DNA of 44,486 nt from Lachnospiraceae bacterium UBA1766 (GTDB lineage: Bacteria; Bacillota; Clostridia; Lachnospirales; Lachnospiraceae). The notes below the pieces were generated by a model. That model had not been told where the DNA came from. It did not search any database and saw only the letters and a list, made by a program, of their open reading frames with translations. Made by a program: the position numbers and the translations under genes. Positions 1 to 6,903 of the stretch are shown here, piece after piece. The number at the start of each line of letters is the position of its first letter. The first letter of the stretch is position 1. Where the stretch lies: contig DCGY01000041.1 of NCBI GenBank assembly GCA_002314715.1, forward strand, positions 48,350 through 92,835, written 5' to 3'.

Positions 1-906
1 AATGCTTATATGACTCTTTACACTGCACTGGTAACCATCTCCAAGGCAGCAGCCCCCATGATTCCTTTCATGACAGAGGATATCTATCAGAACCTGGTTC
101 GCAGTGTAGATGCTACCGCTCCCGAAAGTATCCATTTGTGTGACTTCCCGGTAGTGGTTAAGGAATACATCGATGAGAACCTTGAGAAGAGTATGGAGGA
201 TGTTCTTGCTGCAGTTGTTATGGGACGTGCTTGCCGTAACGAAGCAAATATCAAGAACCGTCAGCCGATCAGCACCATGTACATCAAGGCGGAAAAGGAA
301 CTGGATGACTTCTATAAAGAAATTATCGAAGATGAATTAAATGTAAAGGCTGTTGTATTTACCGATGACGTAAGAGATTTCACCAGCTATACCTTTAAGC
401 CCCAGCTTCGTACCGTAGGACCGAAATACGGCAAACAGCTTGGCGGTATCCAGAAGACCCTTGCTACCTTAGATGGCAACAAGGCAATGGATGAGCTGAA
501 TGCGAAGGGTATGATTTCCTTTGACGTAGACGGTGTGGCGGTAGAACTTACCAAGGACGATCTCTTAATCGAGATGACCAAGAAGGAAGGCTACGTATCT
601 CAGGAAGACAACAAGCTTACGGTAGTATTGGATACCAACCTTACCGAGGAGCTTTTGGAGGAAGGCTTTGTATACGAAATCATCTCCAAGATTCAGACCA
701 TGCGTAAGGATAACGGTTTCGAAGTGCTTGACCACATCAAGGTTTCTATCAACGGCAATGACAAGTTGGCCGAAATCGCAAAACGCAACGAGAAAATGAT
801 TACCGGAAAGGTACTTGCAGACGAATTAACAGCAAATATTAGTTATTCTGTTGCGAAAGAATGGAATGTAAACGGCGAAATTGTGACAATTGCCATTGAA
901 AAGTAA
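1..906 (+). CDS. ileS: Isoleucyl-tRNA synthetase, C-terminal part (5' end outside window)
   Basis: Charges tRNA-Ile with isoleucine in the cytoplasm. The reading frame is open from base 1, so the catalytic Rossmann domain, HIGH and KMSKS motifs lie upstream of the window. What is visible is the helical anticodon-binding domain (start of the window, with the APMIPFMTEDIYQNL segment typical of class Ia synthetases) followed by a long C-terminal extension of about 180 residues without a Zn-binding CxxC pair. That tail resembles the eukaryote-like IleS2 class rather than the classical bacterial form with a zinc finger; this class call is inference from the tail alone. Ends with TAA; glgP starts 60 bases later with its own RBS. 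Confidence 0.93.
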   Translation, partial: NAYMTLYTALVTISKAAAPMIPFMTEDIYQNLVRSVDATAPESIHLCDFPVVVKEYIDENLEKSMEDVLAAVVMGRACRNEANIKNRQPISTMYIKAEKELDDFYKEIIEDELNVKAVVFTDDVRDFTSYTFKPQLRTVGPKYGKQLGGIQKTLATLDGNKAMDELNAKGMISFDVDGVAVELTKDDLLIEMTKKEGYVSQEDNKLTVVLDTNLTEELLEEGFVYEIISKIQTMRKDNGFEVLDHIKVSINGNDKLAEIAKRNEKMITGKVLADELTANISYSVAKEWNVNGEIVTIAIEK

Positions 907-966
907 GCAAAAAATGTGTAAAATACACACATAATTGGCAATATTTGATAGAAAAGGAGAGATTGA

Positions 967-3480
967 ATGAAGAGTACAACTACTACAACAAAGAGTACAA
1001 CCAAGAAGAACAAAGCATTTAAGTTCGACAAAGAACTCTTTCAGAGAAGCGTCCTTTACAATGTAAAGACCCTTTACCGCAAGACTCTTGAGGAAGCAAC
1101 CCCTCAGCAGATTTTCCAGGCAGTTTCTTATGCAATCAAGGATCAGATCGTTGAGCATTGGATGGAGACCCAGAAGGCCTACGAAAAAGAAGATCCCAAG
1201 ATGGTATATTACATGTCCATGGAGTTCCTGATGGGACGTGCTCTTGGTAACAATATGATTAACCTGAAAGGTTACAATGATGTAAAGGATGCATTGGAGG
1301 AGATGGGACTCGATATTAACGTAATCGAGGATCAGGAGCCTGATGCAGCACTTGGAAACGGTGGTCTTGGTAGACTTGCAGCATGTTTCCTTGACTCTCT
1401 TGCAACCCTTGGATATCCTGCATACGGCTGTGGTATCCGTTATCGTTACGGTATGTTTAAGCAGGAAATCCGTGACGGTTATCAGGTAGAGGTTCCGGAT
1501 AACTGGCTTCAGGACGGCAACCCGTTTGAACTTAGAAGACCTGAGTATGCGAAGACCGTTAAGTTTGGCGGTTACGTATCTGTACGTATGGATGAGAACG
1601 GCAGAAACGTATTTACCCAGGAAGATTATCAGTCCGTACGTGCAATTCCCTTTGACCTTCCCATCGTTGGTTACGGAAACGGCATTGTAAACACCCTTCG
1701 TATCTGGGATGCTGAGCCTGTAGAGTGCTTCCAGTTGGATTCCTTTGATAAGGGTGATTATCAGAAGGCTGTAGAGCAGGCAAACCTTGCAAGAAATATC
1801 GTAGAGGTACTTTACCCCAACGATAACCACTATGCAGGTAAGGAGCTTCGTTTAAAGCAGCAGTATTTCTTCATCTCTGCATCTGTACAGGAAGCAGTAG
1901 AGAAGTATATGCGTAAGCATGATGATATCAAGAAATTCTACGAGAAGGTAACCTTCCAGCTGAATGATACCCATCCTACCGTAGCAGTTGCAGAGCTTAT
2001 GAGAGTCCTTATGGATGACTACTACCTGACCTGGGATGAGGCATGGGAAGTAACCACAAAGACTTGTGCTTACACCAACCATACCATTATGTCCGAAGCA
2101 TTGGAGAAGTGGCCGATCGAGTTGTTCTCAAGACTTCTTCCCCGTGTATATCAGATCGTAGAAGAAATCAACCGTCGTTTCATCATCGAGATCGAGAATA
2201 AGTACAACAACGTTCCCGGTGTAAACGTACAGGATAAGGTTCGCAAGATGGCAATCATCTATGATGGACAGGTTAAGATGGCACACCTTGCAATCGCTGC
2301 AGGTTACTCTGTAAACGGTGTAGCAAGACTTCATACCGAAATCCTTAAGAATCAGGAGCTTCGTGACTTCTACGAAATGTTCCCTGAGAAATTTAATAAT
2401 AAGACCAACGGTATTACCCAGAGAAGATTCCTTCTTCACGGAAATCCTCTTCTTGCAGATTGGGTTACTGATCATACCGGAGCAGACTGGATTACCGATC
2501 TTCCTCAGATCAGCCGCTTAAAGGTATACGCAGATGATGAGAAGGCTCAGCAGGAGTTCATGAACATTAAGTATCAGAACAAGGTTCGTCTTGCAAAGTA
2601 CGTATTGGAGCACAATGGTGTCGTAATCGATCCCAGATCGATCTTCGATGTACAGGTAAAGCGTCTCCATGAGTACAAGAGACAGTTATTGAACATCCTT
2701 CATGTAATGTACCTTTACAACGAGTTGAAGGAGCATCCTGAGAAGAAGTTCTATCCCAGAACCTTCATCTTCGGTGCAAAGGCAGCAGCCGGCTATAAGA
2801 ATGCAAAGCTTACCATTAAGCTGATCAACTCTGTAGCAGATGTAATCAACAACGATCCTTCCATCGATAACAAGTTAAAGGTTGTATTTATCGAGAACTA
2901 TAACGTATCCAATGCTGAGATTATCTTCGCGGCAGCAGATGTTTCCGAGCAGATTTCTACCGCTAGTAAGGAAGCATCCGGTACCGGTAACATGAAGTTC
3001 ATGTTAAACGGTGCAATCACCTTGGGTACCATGGATGGTGCAAACGTAGAAATCGTAGAAGAAGTTGGCGCAGAGAATGCAGTTATCTTTGGTCTTTCTT
3101 CCGATGAAGTTATCCACTTCGAGAACTACGGCGGATACAATCCTATGGAAATCTTCAACAACGATCAGGATGTACGTAAGGTACTTATGCAGCTTATCAA
3201 TGGCGCATACGCTCCTCAGGATCCTGAGTTGTTCAGACCTTTGTACAACTCTTTGTTAAATACGCAGAACTCTTCTAAGGCTGATACCTACTTCATTTTG
3301 AAGGATTTCAAGTCTTATGCGGAGGCTCAGAAGAAGATCGAAGAGAAGTACATGGATGAAGCCGGTTGGGCAAAGAGCGCAATCCTCAACATCGCTTGCT
3401 CCGGCAAGTTTACTTCCGACAGAACCATCCAGCAGTACGTGGATGAAATCTGGCACTTGGATAAGGTTGTATTGAAATAA
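967..3480 (+). CDS. glgP: Glycogen/starch/alpha-glucan phosphorylase
   Basis: Pyridoxal-phosphate enzyme (GT35) that releases glucose-1-phosphate from the non-reducing ends of glycogen or maltodextrin. 837 aa, the usual family length. The N-terminal half carries the EFLMGRALGNN and DAALGNGGLGRLAACF segments; the C-terminal half has the PLP motif EASGTGNMKFMLNGA with the Schiff-base lysine near residue 677, and GTMDGANVEI. The ATG at 967 follows an AAGGAGA Shine-Dalgarno with 7-nt spacing. Pro codons are nearly all CCT/CCC/CCG and codon use looks that of a well-expressed gene. No other glycogen gene is adjacent. A strong hairpin terminator follows at 3495. Confidence 0.97.
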   Translation: MKSTTTTTKSTTKKNKAFKFDKELFQRSVLYNVKTLYRKTLEEATPQQIFQAVSYAIKDQIVEHWMETQKAYEKEDPKMVYYMSMEFLMGRALGNNMINLKGYNDVKDALEEMGLDINVIEDQEPDAALGNGGLGRLAACFLDSLATLGYPAYGCGIRYRYGMFKQEIRDGYQVEVPDNWLQDGNPFELRRPEYAKTVKFGGYVSVRMDENGRNVFTQEDYQSVRAIPFDLPIVGYGNGIVNTLRIWDAEPVECFQLDSFDKGDYQKAVEQANLARNIVEVLYPNDNHYAGKELRLKQQYFFISASVQEAVEKYMRKHDDIKKFYEKVTFQLNDTHPTVAVAELMRVLMDDYYLTWDEAWEVTTKTCAYTNHTIMSEALEKWPIELFSRLLPRVYQIVEEINRRFIIEIENKYNNVPGVNVQDKVRKMAIIYDGQVKMAHLAIAAGYSVNGVARLHTEILKNQELRDFYEMFPEKFNNKTNGITQRRFLLHGNPLLADWVTDHTGADWITDLPQISRLKVYADDEKAQQEFMNIKYQNKVRLAKYVLEHNGVVIDPRSIFDVQVKRLHEYKRQLLNILHVMYLYNELKEHPEKKFYPRTFIFGAKAAAGYKNAKLTIKLINSVADVINNDPSIDNKLKVVFIENYNVSNAEIIFAAADVSEQISTASKEASGTGNMKFMLNGAITLGTMDGANVEIVEEVGAENAVIFGLSSDEVIHFENYGGYNPMEIFNNDQDVRKVLMQLINGAYAPQDPELFRPLYNSLLNTQNSSKADTYFILKDFKSYAEAQKKIEEKYMDEAGWAKSAILNIACSGKFTSDRTIQQYVDEIWHLDKVVLK

Positions 3481-3494
3481 GATTTATATGTTGA

Positions 3495-3541
3495 TTGAAA
3501 AGATGCTTTGAAGATGTTACACTACACTCAAAGCATCTTTT
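3495..3541 (+). terminator. Intrinsic terminator of glgP, copy 1 of a repeated covarying hairpin
   Basis: A 14-bp perfect stem (3498-3511 with 3528-3541) and a 16-nt loop end in TTTTCTTTT. An 18-nt segment at 3508-3525 (TTGAAGATGTTACACTAC) is identical to one at 11214-11231, where the stem has changed by a compensatory T-A to A-T swap. See the finding on this pair. Confidence 0.85.
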
Positions 3542-3604
3542 CTTTTCGTCATTCGACGAGTCTATATCACATCTATTTTCTAAAAAGAATCCATGCTTTA
3601 ACAC

Positions 3605-3976
3605 ACATTAATAGCGGGAGACTTTTGGAAAAGAGGATGGGCAGAGGATGCTTCTTCCAGACTTATAAAAGGTTCTCCCAAATTTGAAAGGAGAACTTAT
3701 GTGTTAGAGGCTTTTTTTGAACGAAGAGGAGATGAAATAAAGAAAATGACTCATTTGGATTATACCTGGGAAAAAAGAGAAAGAATGATTCGCAAAGAAG
3801 AGTTTGAAGAGGGACGTGCAGAGGGACGCACAGAGGGACGTGCAGAGGGTAAAATCGGTGCACTTATCGAATTGATAAAAGACGGAAGCATCACGAAGGA
3901 GCTGGCTGCCGAAAAAATGAAAATGCCGGTAGAAGAGTTTGAAAAGTGTATGATGGAAATGAGCGCAGGGAATTGA
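3605..3976 (+). pseudogene. Remnant of an Rpn/PD-(D/E)XK nuclease-family transposase-like gene (C-terminal piece)
   Basis: Only the C-terminal tail of the family is present. The frame is open from just after a stop at 3599 and reads through SPKFERRTYVLEAFF and MTHLDYTWEKRERMIRKEE into the charged repeat EGRAEGRTEGRAEGK and a final helix, the usual end of Rpn (recombination-promoting nuclease, 'putative transposase') proteins in Lachnospiraceae. The catalytic PD-(D/E)XK core, about 200 residues, is missing. A GTG at 3701 behind an AAAGGAGAA site could still start a 91-aa peptide (3701-3976), so a short product is possible. The repeat comes from 12-bp units around 3813-3850. Family assignment is from the characteristic tail, not from catalytic residues. 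Confidence 0.65.
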
Positions 3977-3995
3977 ATTTATTTCGAATAAAATA

Positions 3996-4028
3996 GGGAA
4001 TCGGCTCGGTAAGTCGGTTCACTTTTTT
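3996..4028 (+). terminator. Terminator-like hairpin, copy 1 of a second repeated family (imperfect stem)
   Basis: A 27-nt hairpin-forming segment starting GGGAATCGGCTC is followed by six T. It matches the hairpin at 5908-5940 in 23 of 27 positions, but two changes here break stem pairs near the base and the loop, so termination is probably weaker. It follows the stop of the Rpn remnant by about 20 bases. Confidence 0.6.
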
Positions 4029-4115
4029 ACTGTCTATACACTTGGGAGCCTTACCATATAAAACAAGTAGGAAATATATGAGACGGGAGCCCTCCCGCGC
4101 AAATAAGGATATAAT

Positions 4116-4149
4116 AGCTGTGCTACGTGTCTGCGTGGTACAGCTTTTT
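4116..4149 (+). terminator. Intrinsic terminator hairpin in the gene-free stretch
   Basis: A 12-bp stem, AGCTGTGCTACG pairing with CGTGGTACAGCT (two G-T wobbles), a 6-nt loop and TTTTT. No gene ends right before it, so it may belong to a lost gene or end readthrough or a small RNA. Confidence 0.7.
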
Positions 4150-4348
4150 ACATTATATTGGGAGTAGTATAGAAGGAGAAAATTGATTTATTCTATATTG
4201 ATTTAAAATACATTAGAAATCTTTCAAATGCAGATGATAATGTAATGTCAATTATTATGAATTATGGCCTGATAATACTATCGAACTGTGGTAATATAAC
4301 AAGTGTCTACAAAAGTAGCCGAAAGGAGGAGAGAAATGAAAAAAAATA

Positions 4349-5194
4349 TTGAATTTTGTTATGGTTATATTTTTGTTCGCTATATGTAATATGTTGAGCC
4401 ATGCAGGGGAAGTGACAGAAGTTTATTTTTACGGTAATTCTGTTTCTGAGGAGGCTAAAGAGTATTGGGAAAGTAGCAAAGTTACTATGGCCAATATCAT
4501 TTTCGAGAATGAAAAAACGGATAAATGCATTATAAGCACTGGAATGCCTATCGAGGTGATTGGCGCAGAGGAATGTTATATGATTCCGATTTGTGTAGAT
4601 AGTTGTGTTAAATATATTGCACATGTCAGTTATGTGGATGGACAATATATGTTTTCGTTTAGTGAAAATATGAGTGATTATTTCAATGATATAAAACCAG
4701 GTTATTATTTTTTGTTTTGTCAGGATGACGAAACATATTTAGTGGATGAAAAAGGAATGGCTATCAATTTGATGCACAAAGAAAATAGTAAAATAATAAG
4801 TTTGGATAATGCGCATAATGGTCATTGTGGACAAAATGTTTATAATTGTGCAGGTGGAAGCATTTCGGATGCTTATAATGTGATATATTACGCAACTATG
4901 AAGACAGGTAATATACAGTATACAAATAATGCGGCTACACTTATGCCATCAATTATGAATAATGTTCCTGTTTTTATGGAATTAGTGAATGCTAGTAATG
5001 GAACGGGACATGCAGCAGTTGCAAGTGGTTACTATTTTGATAATACAAATGGCCAATTTACGTATGTCATCTGTGATTCTAATAGTAGTAGTTATGTTTA
5101 TCAGACTGTTCCTTATACGGATGCCTCGTTTACATATACTCCGTCTGCTGGAGTATCATATTCATGGGTGGGAGGAATTTATGGATGGCATTAG
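4349..5194 (+). CDS. Secreted papain-like (C39/C47-type) cysteine-peptidase-like protein, signal peptide split by a frameshift
   Basis: Probably a small exported cysteine peptidase or relative; exact family not recognised. Numbered from TTG 4349 (281 aa), the C-terminal 130 residues hold the expected order of a papain fold: Cys160 in NGHCGQN, His221 in GTGHAAVASGY and Asp243 in VICDSNSSS. Residues 20-150 are unrecognised. The start is odd: a good AAAGGAGGAG site precedes ATG 4336, but that ATG is followed by eight A and is one base out of frame, giving only 17 codons. Removing one A would give MKKILNFVMVIFLFAICN, a convincing signal peptide that joins this frame. As sequenced, translation must start at TTG 4349 or use slippage. 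The 3' end overlaps the next lipoprotein gene by 14 bases, suggesting coupled translation. Confidence 0.6.
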   Translation: MNFVMVIFLFAICNMLSHAGEVTEVYFYGNSVSEEAKEYWESSKVTMANIIFENEKTDKCIISTGMPIEVIGAEECYMIPICVDSCVKYIAHVSYVDGQYMFSFSENMSDYFNDIKPGYYFLFCQDDETYLVDEKGMAINLMHKENSKIISLDNAHNGHCGQNVYNCAGGSISDAYNVIYYATMKTGNIQYTNNAATLMPSIMNNVPVFMELVNASNGTGHAAVASGYYFDNTNGQFTYVICDSNSSSYVYQTVPYTDASFTYTPSAGVSYSWVGGIYGWH

Positions 5195-5924
5195 AAGGAT
5201 TATTTGTAATGCGTTGATTTTAAGTACAGTCTTATTGTGCGGTTGCAATAAAGATACTTCCGATGCAATCAGTGTGATAGAACCGATTCAGTATTATGAC
5301 GTTTCAGAAATGACACTGCTGGATTCTGCTGATCCGGTATGGAGTGAGTTGAATGCATTTTTGCAGGATTTTTCTGCTTATAATTGTCCGGAATTTTTTT
5401 TGGAAGATGATGGTGATGAGATACGAAGATATACAAATGAGCGATTGATACTTTCTAATGTGGAAGGGGTTATAAAAAACAGTACAGGTGATTATGATGT
5501 GCCGACAGAATTATCGGATTGGTACGAAACACAATGGTTTGCGTTGGAGAAACCATTGGAAAGCCAGACATTTAAGCCAAGTGCAGGAAGATATTTGGTA
5601 GCATGTTATTTTCCGCGATATGCGTCATTGCAACCACAAATCGATAATATATTCACAGATGGTAGTATGTATTATGTGATTGGTTATGAAAAGGATGCTC
5701 AGAGTATAATTAATTCTTTGTTGATGAAAGCAACGGATATAATGAACGGAAATCGACTGCTATATAATTCGGATCAAATTCTTAATTTTGAGGCGAAGAT
5801 TGAAGTGGTGGAAAAAGATGGTAAAAATGTGTATCGAGTACAAGAATGGCAGATTACCAGAAGCAAGGGAAGTATACAGCAGGATTGGATTCAAATAGGA
5901 CAAAAAAGGGAATCGGCTCAGTGA
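5181..5924 (+). CDS. Putative lipoprotein of unknown function
   Basis: 247 aa from ATG 5181, chosen because GGGAGGA at 5169-5175 precedes it and the N-terminus then becomes a lipoprotein signal peptide (two Arg, hydrophobic stretch ALILSTVLL, lipobox LLCGC with Cys at residue 22). The rest is an acidic, aromatic-rich soluble domain with no family I recognise. It overlaps the 3' end of the cysteine-peptidase-like gene by 14 bases, so the two are probably translated together, and a lipid-anchored partner or inhibitor of that protein is possible (inference). The TGA stop at 5922-5924 lies in the apical part of the terminator hairpin at 5908-5940. The 3' end also overlaps the convergent XRE-like gene by 71 bases. 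Confidence 0.7.
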   Translation: MDGIRRIICNALILSTVLLCGCNKDTSDAISVIEPIQYYDVSEMTLLDSADPVWSELNAFLQDFSAYNCPEFFLEDDGDEIRRYTNERLILSNVEGVIKNSTGDYDVPTELSDWYETQWFALEKPLESQTFKPSAGRYLVACYFPRYASLQPQIDNIFTDGSMYYVIGYEKDAQSIINSLLMKATDIMNGNRLLYNSDQILNFEAKIEVVEKDGKNVYRVQEWQITRSKGSIQQDWIQIGQKRESAQ

Positions 5925-6300
5925 GTCGGTTCCCTTTTTTGCTAAATATAAATTCAAGTTGTTCTTTCTCATGCCGTTTGTAATATAAAATATCCGCATA
6001 AATGCTCGGCAGTGACTCTTTAGAACAAGCCGACAGTTCTTTGAGAATTTTCATGAATTCTTCACCTTTCTCATTAGAGTCAAATAAAAGAGTCCATGGT
6101 TCAACTTCATAATGATTGGCTATTTCGAGAAGCATTTTCATTGAAGGAAAGGATTTCCCGGAAACAATTTTCTGTGTATAACTATCGGTTTTGCCCATGC
6201 AAGTACTCAGATAACGCATAGAAGGAATATGGTTCTGTTCGTTATTCATTAACTGTGTAAGGTTATATGCTAATATATCATGTAATCTTTTTTCGTTCAT
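5854..6300 (-). CDS. XRE-like helix-turn-helix regulator
   Basis: 148 aa. Residues about 10-72 look like a lambda-repressor-type HTH: helices around HDILAYNLTQLM and MRYLSTCMG, then TQKIVSGKSFPSMKMLLEIANHYEV, the usual XRE pattern ending in a hydrophobic helix and WTLLFD. The C-terminal half is unrecognised. The last about 20 residues are encoded by the hairpin at 5908-5940 read backwards and run beyond it, so the natural C-terminus may have been altered. The gene is convergent with the lipoprotein gene (71-base overlap) and divergent from blaI, with AT-rich intergenic DNA at 6301-6510. A local regulator of this accessory stretch is likely but unproven. Confidence 0.65.
   Translation of the reverse strand: MNEKRLHDILAYNLTQLMNNEQNHIPSMRYLSTCMGKTDSYTQKIVSGKSFPSMKMLLEIANHYEVEPWTLLFDSNEKGEEFMKILKELSACSKESLPSIYADILYYKRHEKEQLEFIFSKKGNRLTEPIPFFVLFESNPAVYFPCFW
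5908..5940 (+). terminator. Bidirectional terminator, copy 2 of the second hairpin family
   Basis: A perfect 13-bp stem with two G-T wobbles (GGGAATCGGCTCA at 5908-5920 with 5922-5934) carries A-run and T-run flanks on both sides, so it can act on either strand. The lipoprotein stop codon lies in its tip, and the XRE-like ORF on the minus strand reads through it. Confidence 0.8.
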
Positions 6301-6396
6301 ATTTTTCTCTAATATTAGTGTAAGAATAGAGAATAATATTTATTATATGATAAAAAAATATACGGTATACGAAAACAATGCTTTGAAAAACACATA

Positions 6397-6417
6397 ATAT
6401 AGAATATAATTCTATAT
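6397..6417. promoter_or_regulatory. Inverted repeat upstream of the blaI promoter
   Basis: ATATAGAA at 6397-6404 and TTCTATAT at 6410-6417, separated by TATAA. Perfect 8-bp arms in the blaI/XRE intergenic region; a candidate operator for either divergent regulator. Confidence 0.45.
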
Positions 6418-6440
6418 GTAAGAAAAATGAATTTATTGTA

Positions 6441-6490
6441 TTGTAATTTACAGAAAAATGCAATATACTATAAATGTCGACAATTATAGT
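6441..6490 (+). promoter_or_regulatory. Promoter and palindromic operator of the blaI-M56 operon
   Basis: -35 TTGTAA at 6441-6446, 17-nt spacer, -10 TATACT at 6464-6469. A 24-bp near-perfect palindrome (22 of 24 positions symmetrical) centred on TGTCGACA covers 6467-6490, overlapping the -10 and the expected transcription start. A second short palindrome, TGTAA-T-TTACA, overlaps the -35 at 6442-6452. The position suits autorepression by the BlaI dimer, as known for BlaI/MecI; the actual binding is inferred. Confidence 0.7.
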
Positions 6491-6510
6491 TGCTAGCGAG
6501 GTAAAAATAA

Positions 6511-6903
6511 ATGGAAGAAATAATTGAAAAAGATATCAGTGGTTGTGAAAAGATGATTATGAAGATTATCTGGGATGCCAAAGAAGGTGACCTATCTACG
6601 CTGGAAATCATTGATGCTCTGAAAGTTCGATATGGAAAGGATTATGCCAGAACAACAGTTGTTACTTTTTTGCAGCGTTTGTGTGAAAAAGGGTTTATTA
6701 CTACATATCGCAAGGGAAAGATGGCTTATGCACATGCGTTGAAAGATGAGCGTCAATACGTGAACAATTTTATGCGTAATGTGGAAGATTTTTGGTTTCT
6801 GGGAGATGGAGCGAAGCTATTGGGTGCCTTGTATGAGCAGAGAAAACCTTCAAAAGAAGAAATTGAAAAGATGAGGAACATATTGGATGAGTTGGACAAT
6901 TGA
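6511..6903 (+). CDS. BlaI/MecI/CopY-family winged-helix repressor
   Basis: 130 aa. Winged-helix DNA-binding domain at residues about 10-80: ISGCEKMIMKIIWDAKEGDLSTLEI, then RTTVVTFLQRLCEKGFIT and a wing around YRKGKMAYAHA, all typical of the penicillinase-repressor family; the C-terminal helices (KPSKEEIEKMRNILDEL) form the dimerisation part. Family members repress their own operon and are inactivated by proteolysis triggered by a membrane M56 protease. Here the M56 gene follows with a 17-base overlap. Starts at ATG 6511 after GAGGT. A palindrome sits on its promoter. Nothing here points to beta-lactam resistance: no beta-lactamase and no penicillin-binding sensor domain is seen. Confidence 0.85.
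   Translation: MEEIIEKDISGCEKMIMKIIWDAKEGDLSTLEIIDALKVRYGKDYARTTVVTFLQRLCEKGFITTYRKGKMAYAHALKDERQYVNNFMRNVEDFWFLGDGAKLLGALYEQRKPSKEEIEKMRNILDELDN

Larger units (their letters stand above)
3977..4335. other. 359-bp gene-free stretch with two terminator-like hairpins
   Basis: No credible ORF. It contains the hairpin at 3996-4028, a small perfect CGGGAG/CTCCCG hairpin at 4084-4097, the strong terminator at 4116-4149, then AT-rich sequence to the Shine-Dalgarno of the next gene. A short CTAC/GTAG inverted repeat lies at 4306-4317. Confidence 0.6.

Noticed and set aside
826..1830. Minus-strand ORF of 334 codons
   Set aside because: Lies wholly opposite glgP, cysteine- and valine-rich from reversed codons, no RBS, no recognisable domain.
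3813..3850. 12-bp repeats as a possible CRISPR or minisatellite
   Set aside because: They encode the EGR-AEGR tail of an Rpn-family protein, a normal feature of that family, with no spacers.
4989..5180. Longer lipoprotein reading frame starting at 4989
   Set aside because: The extension overlaps the peptidase-like gene, has no RBS, and would bury the lipoprotein signal peptide that starts at 5181.
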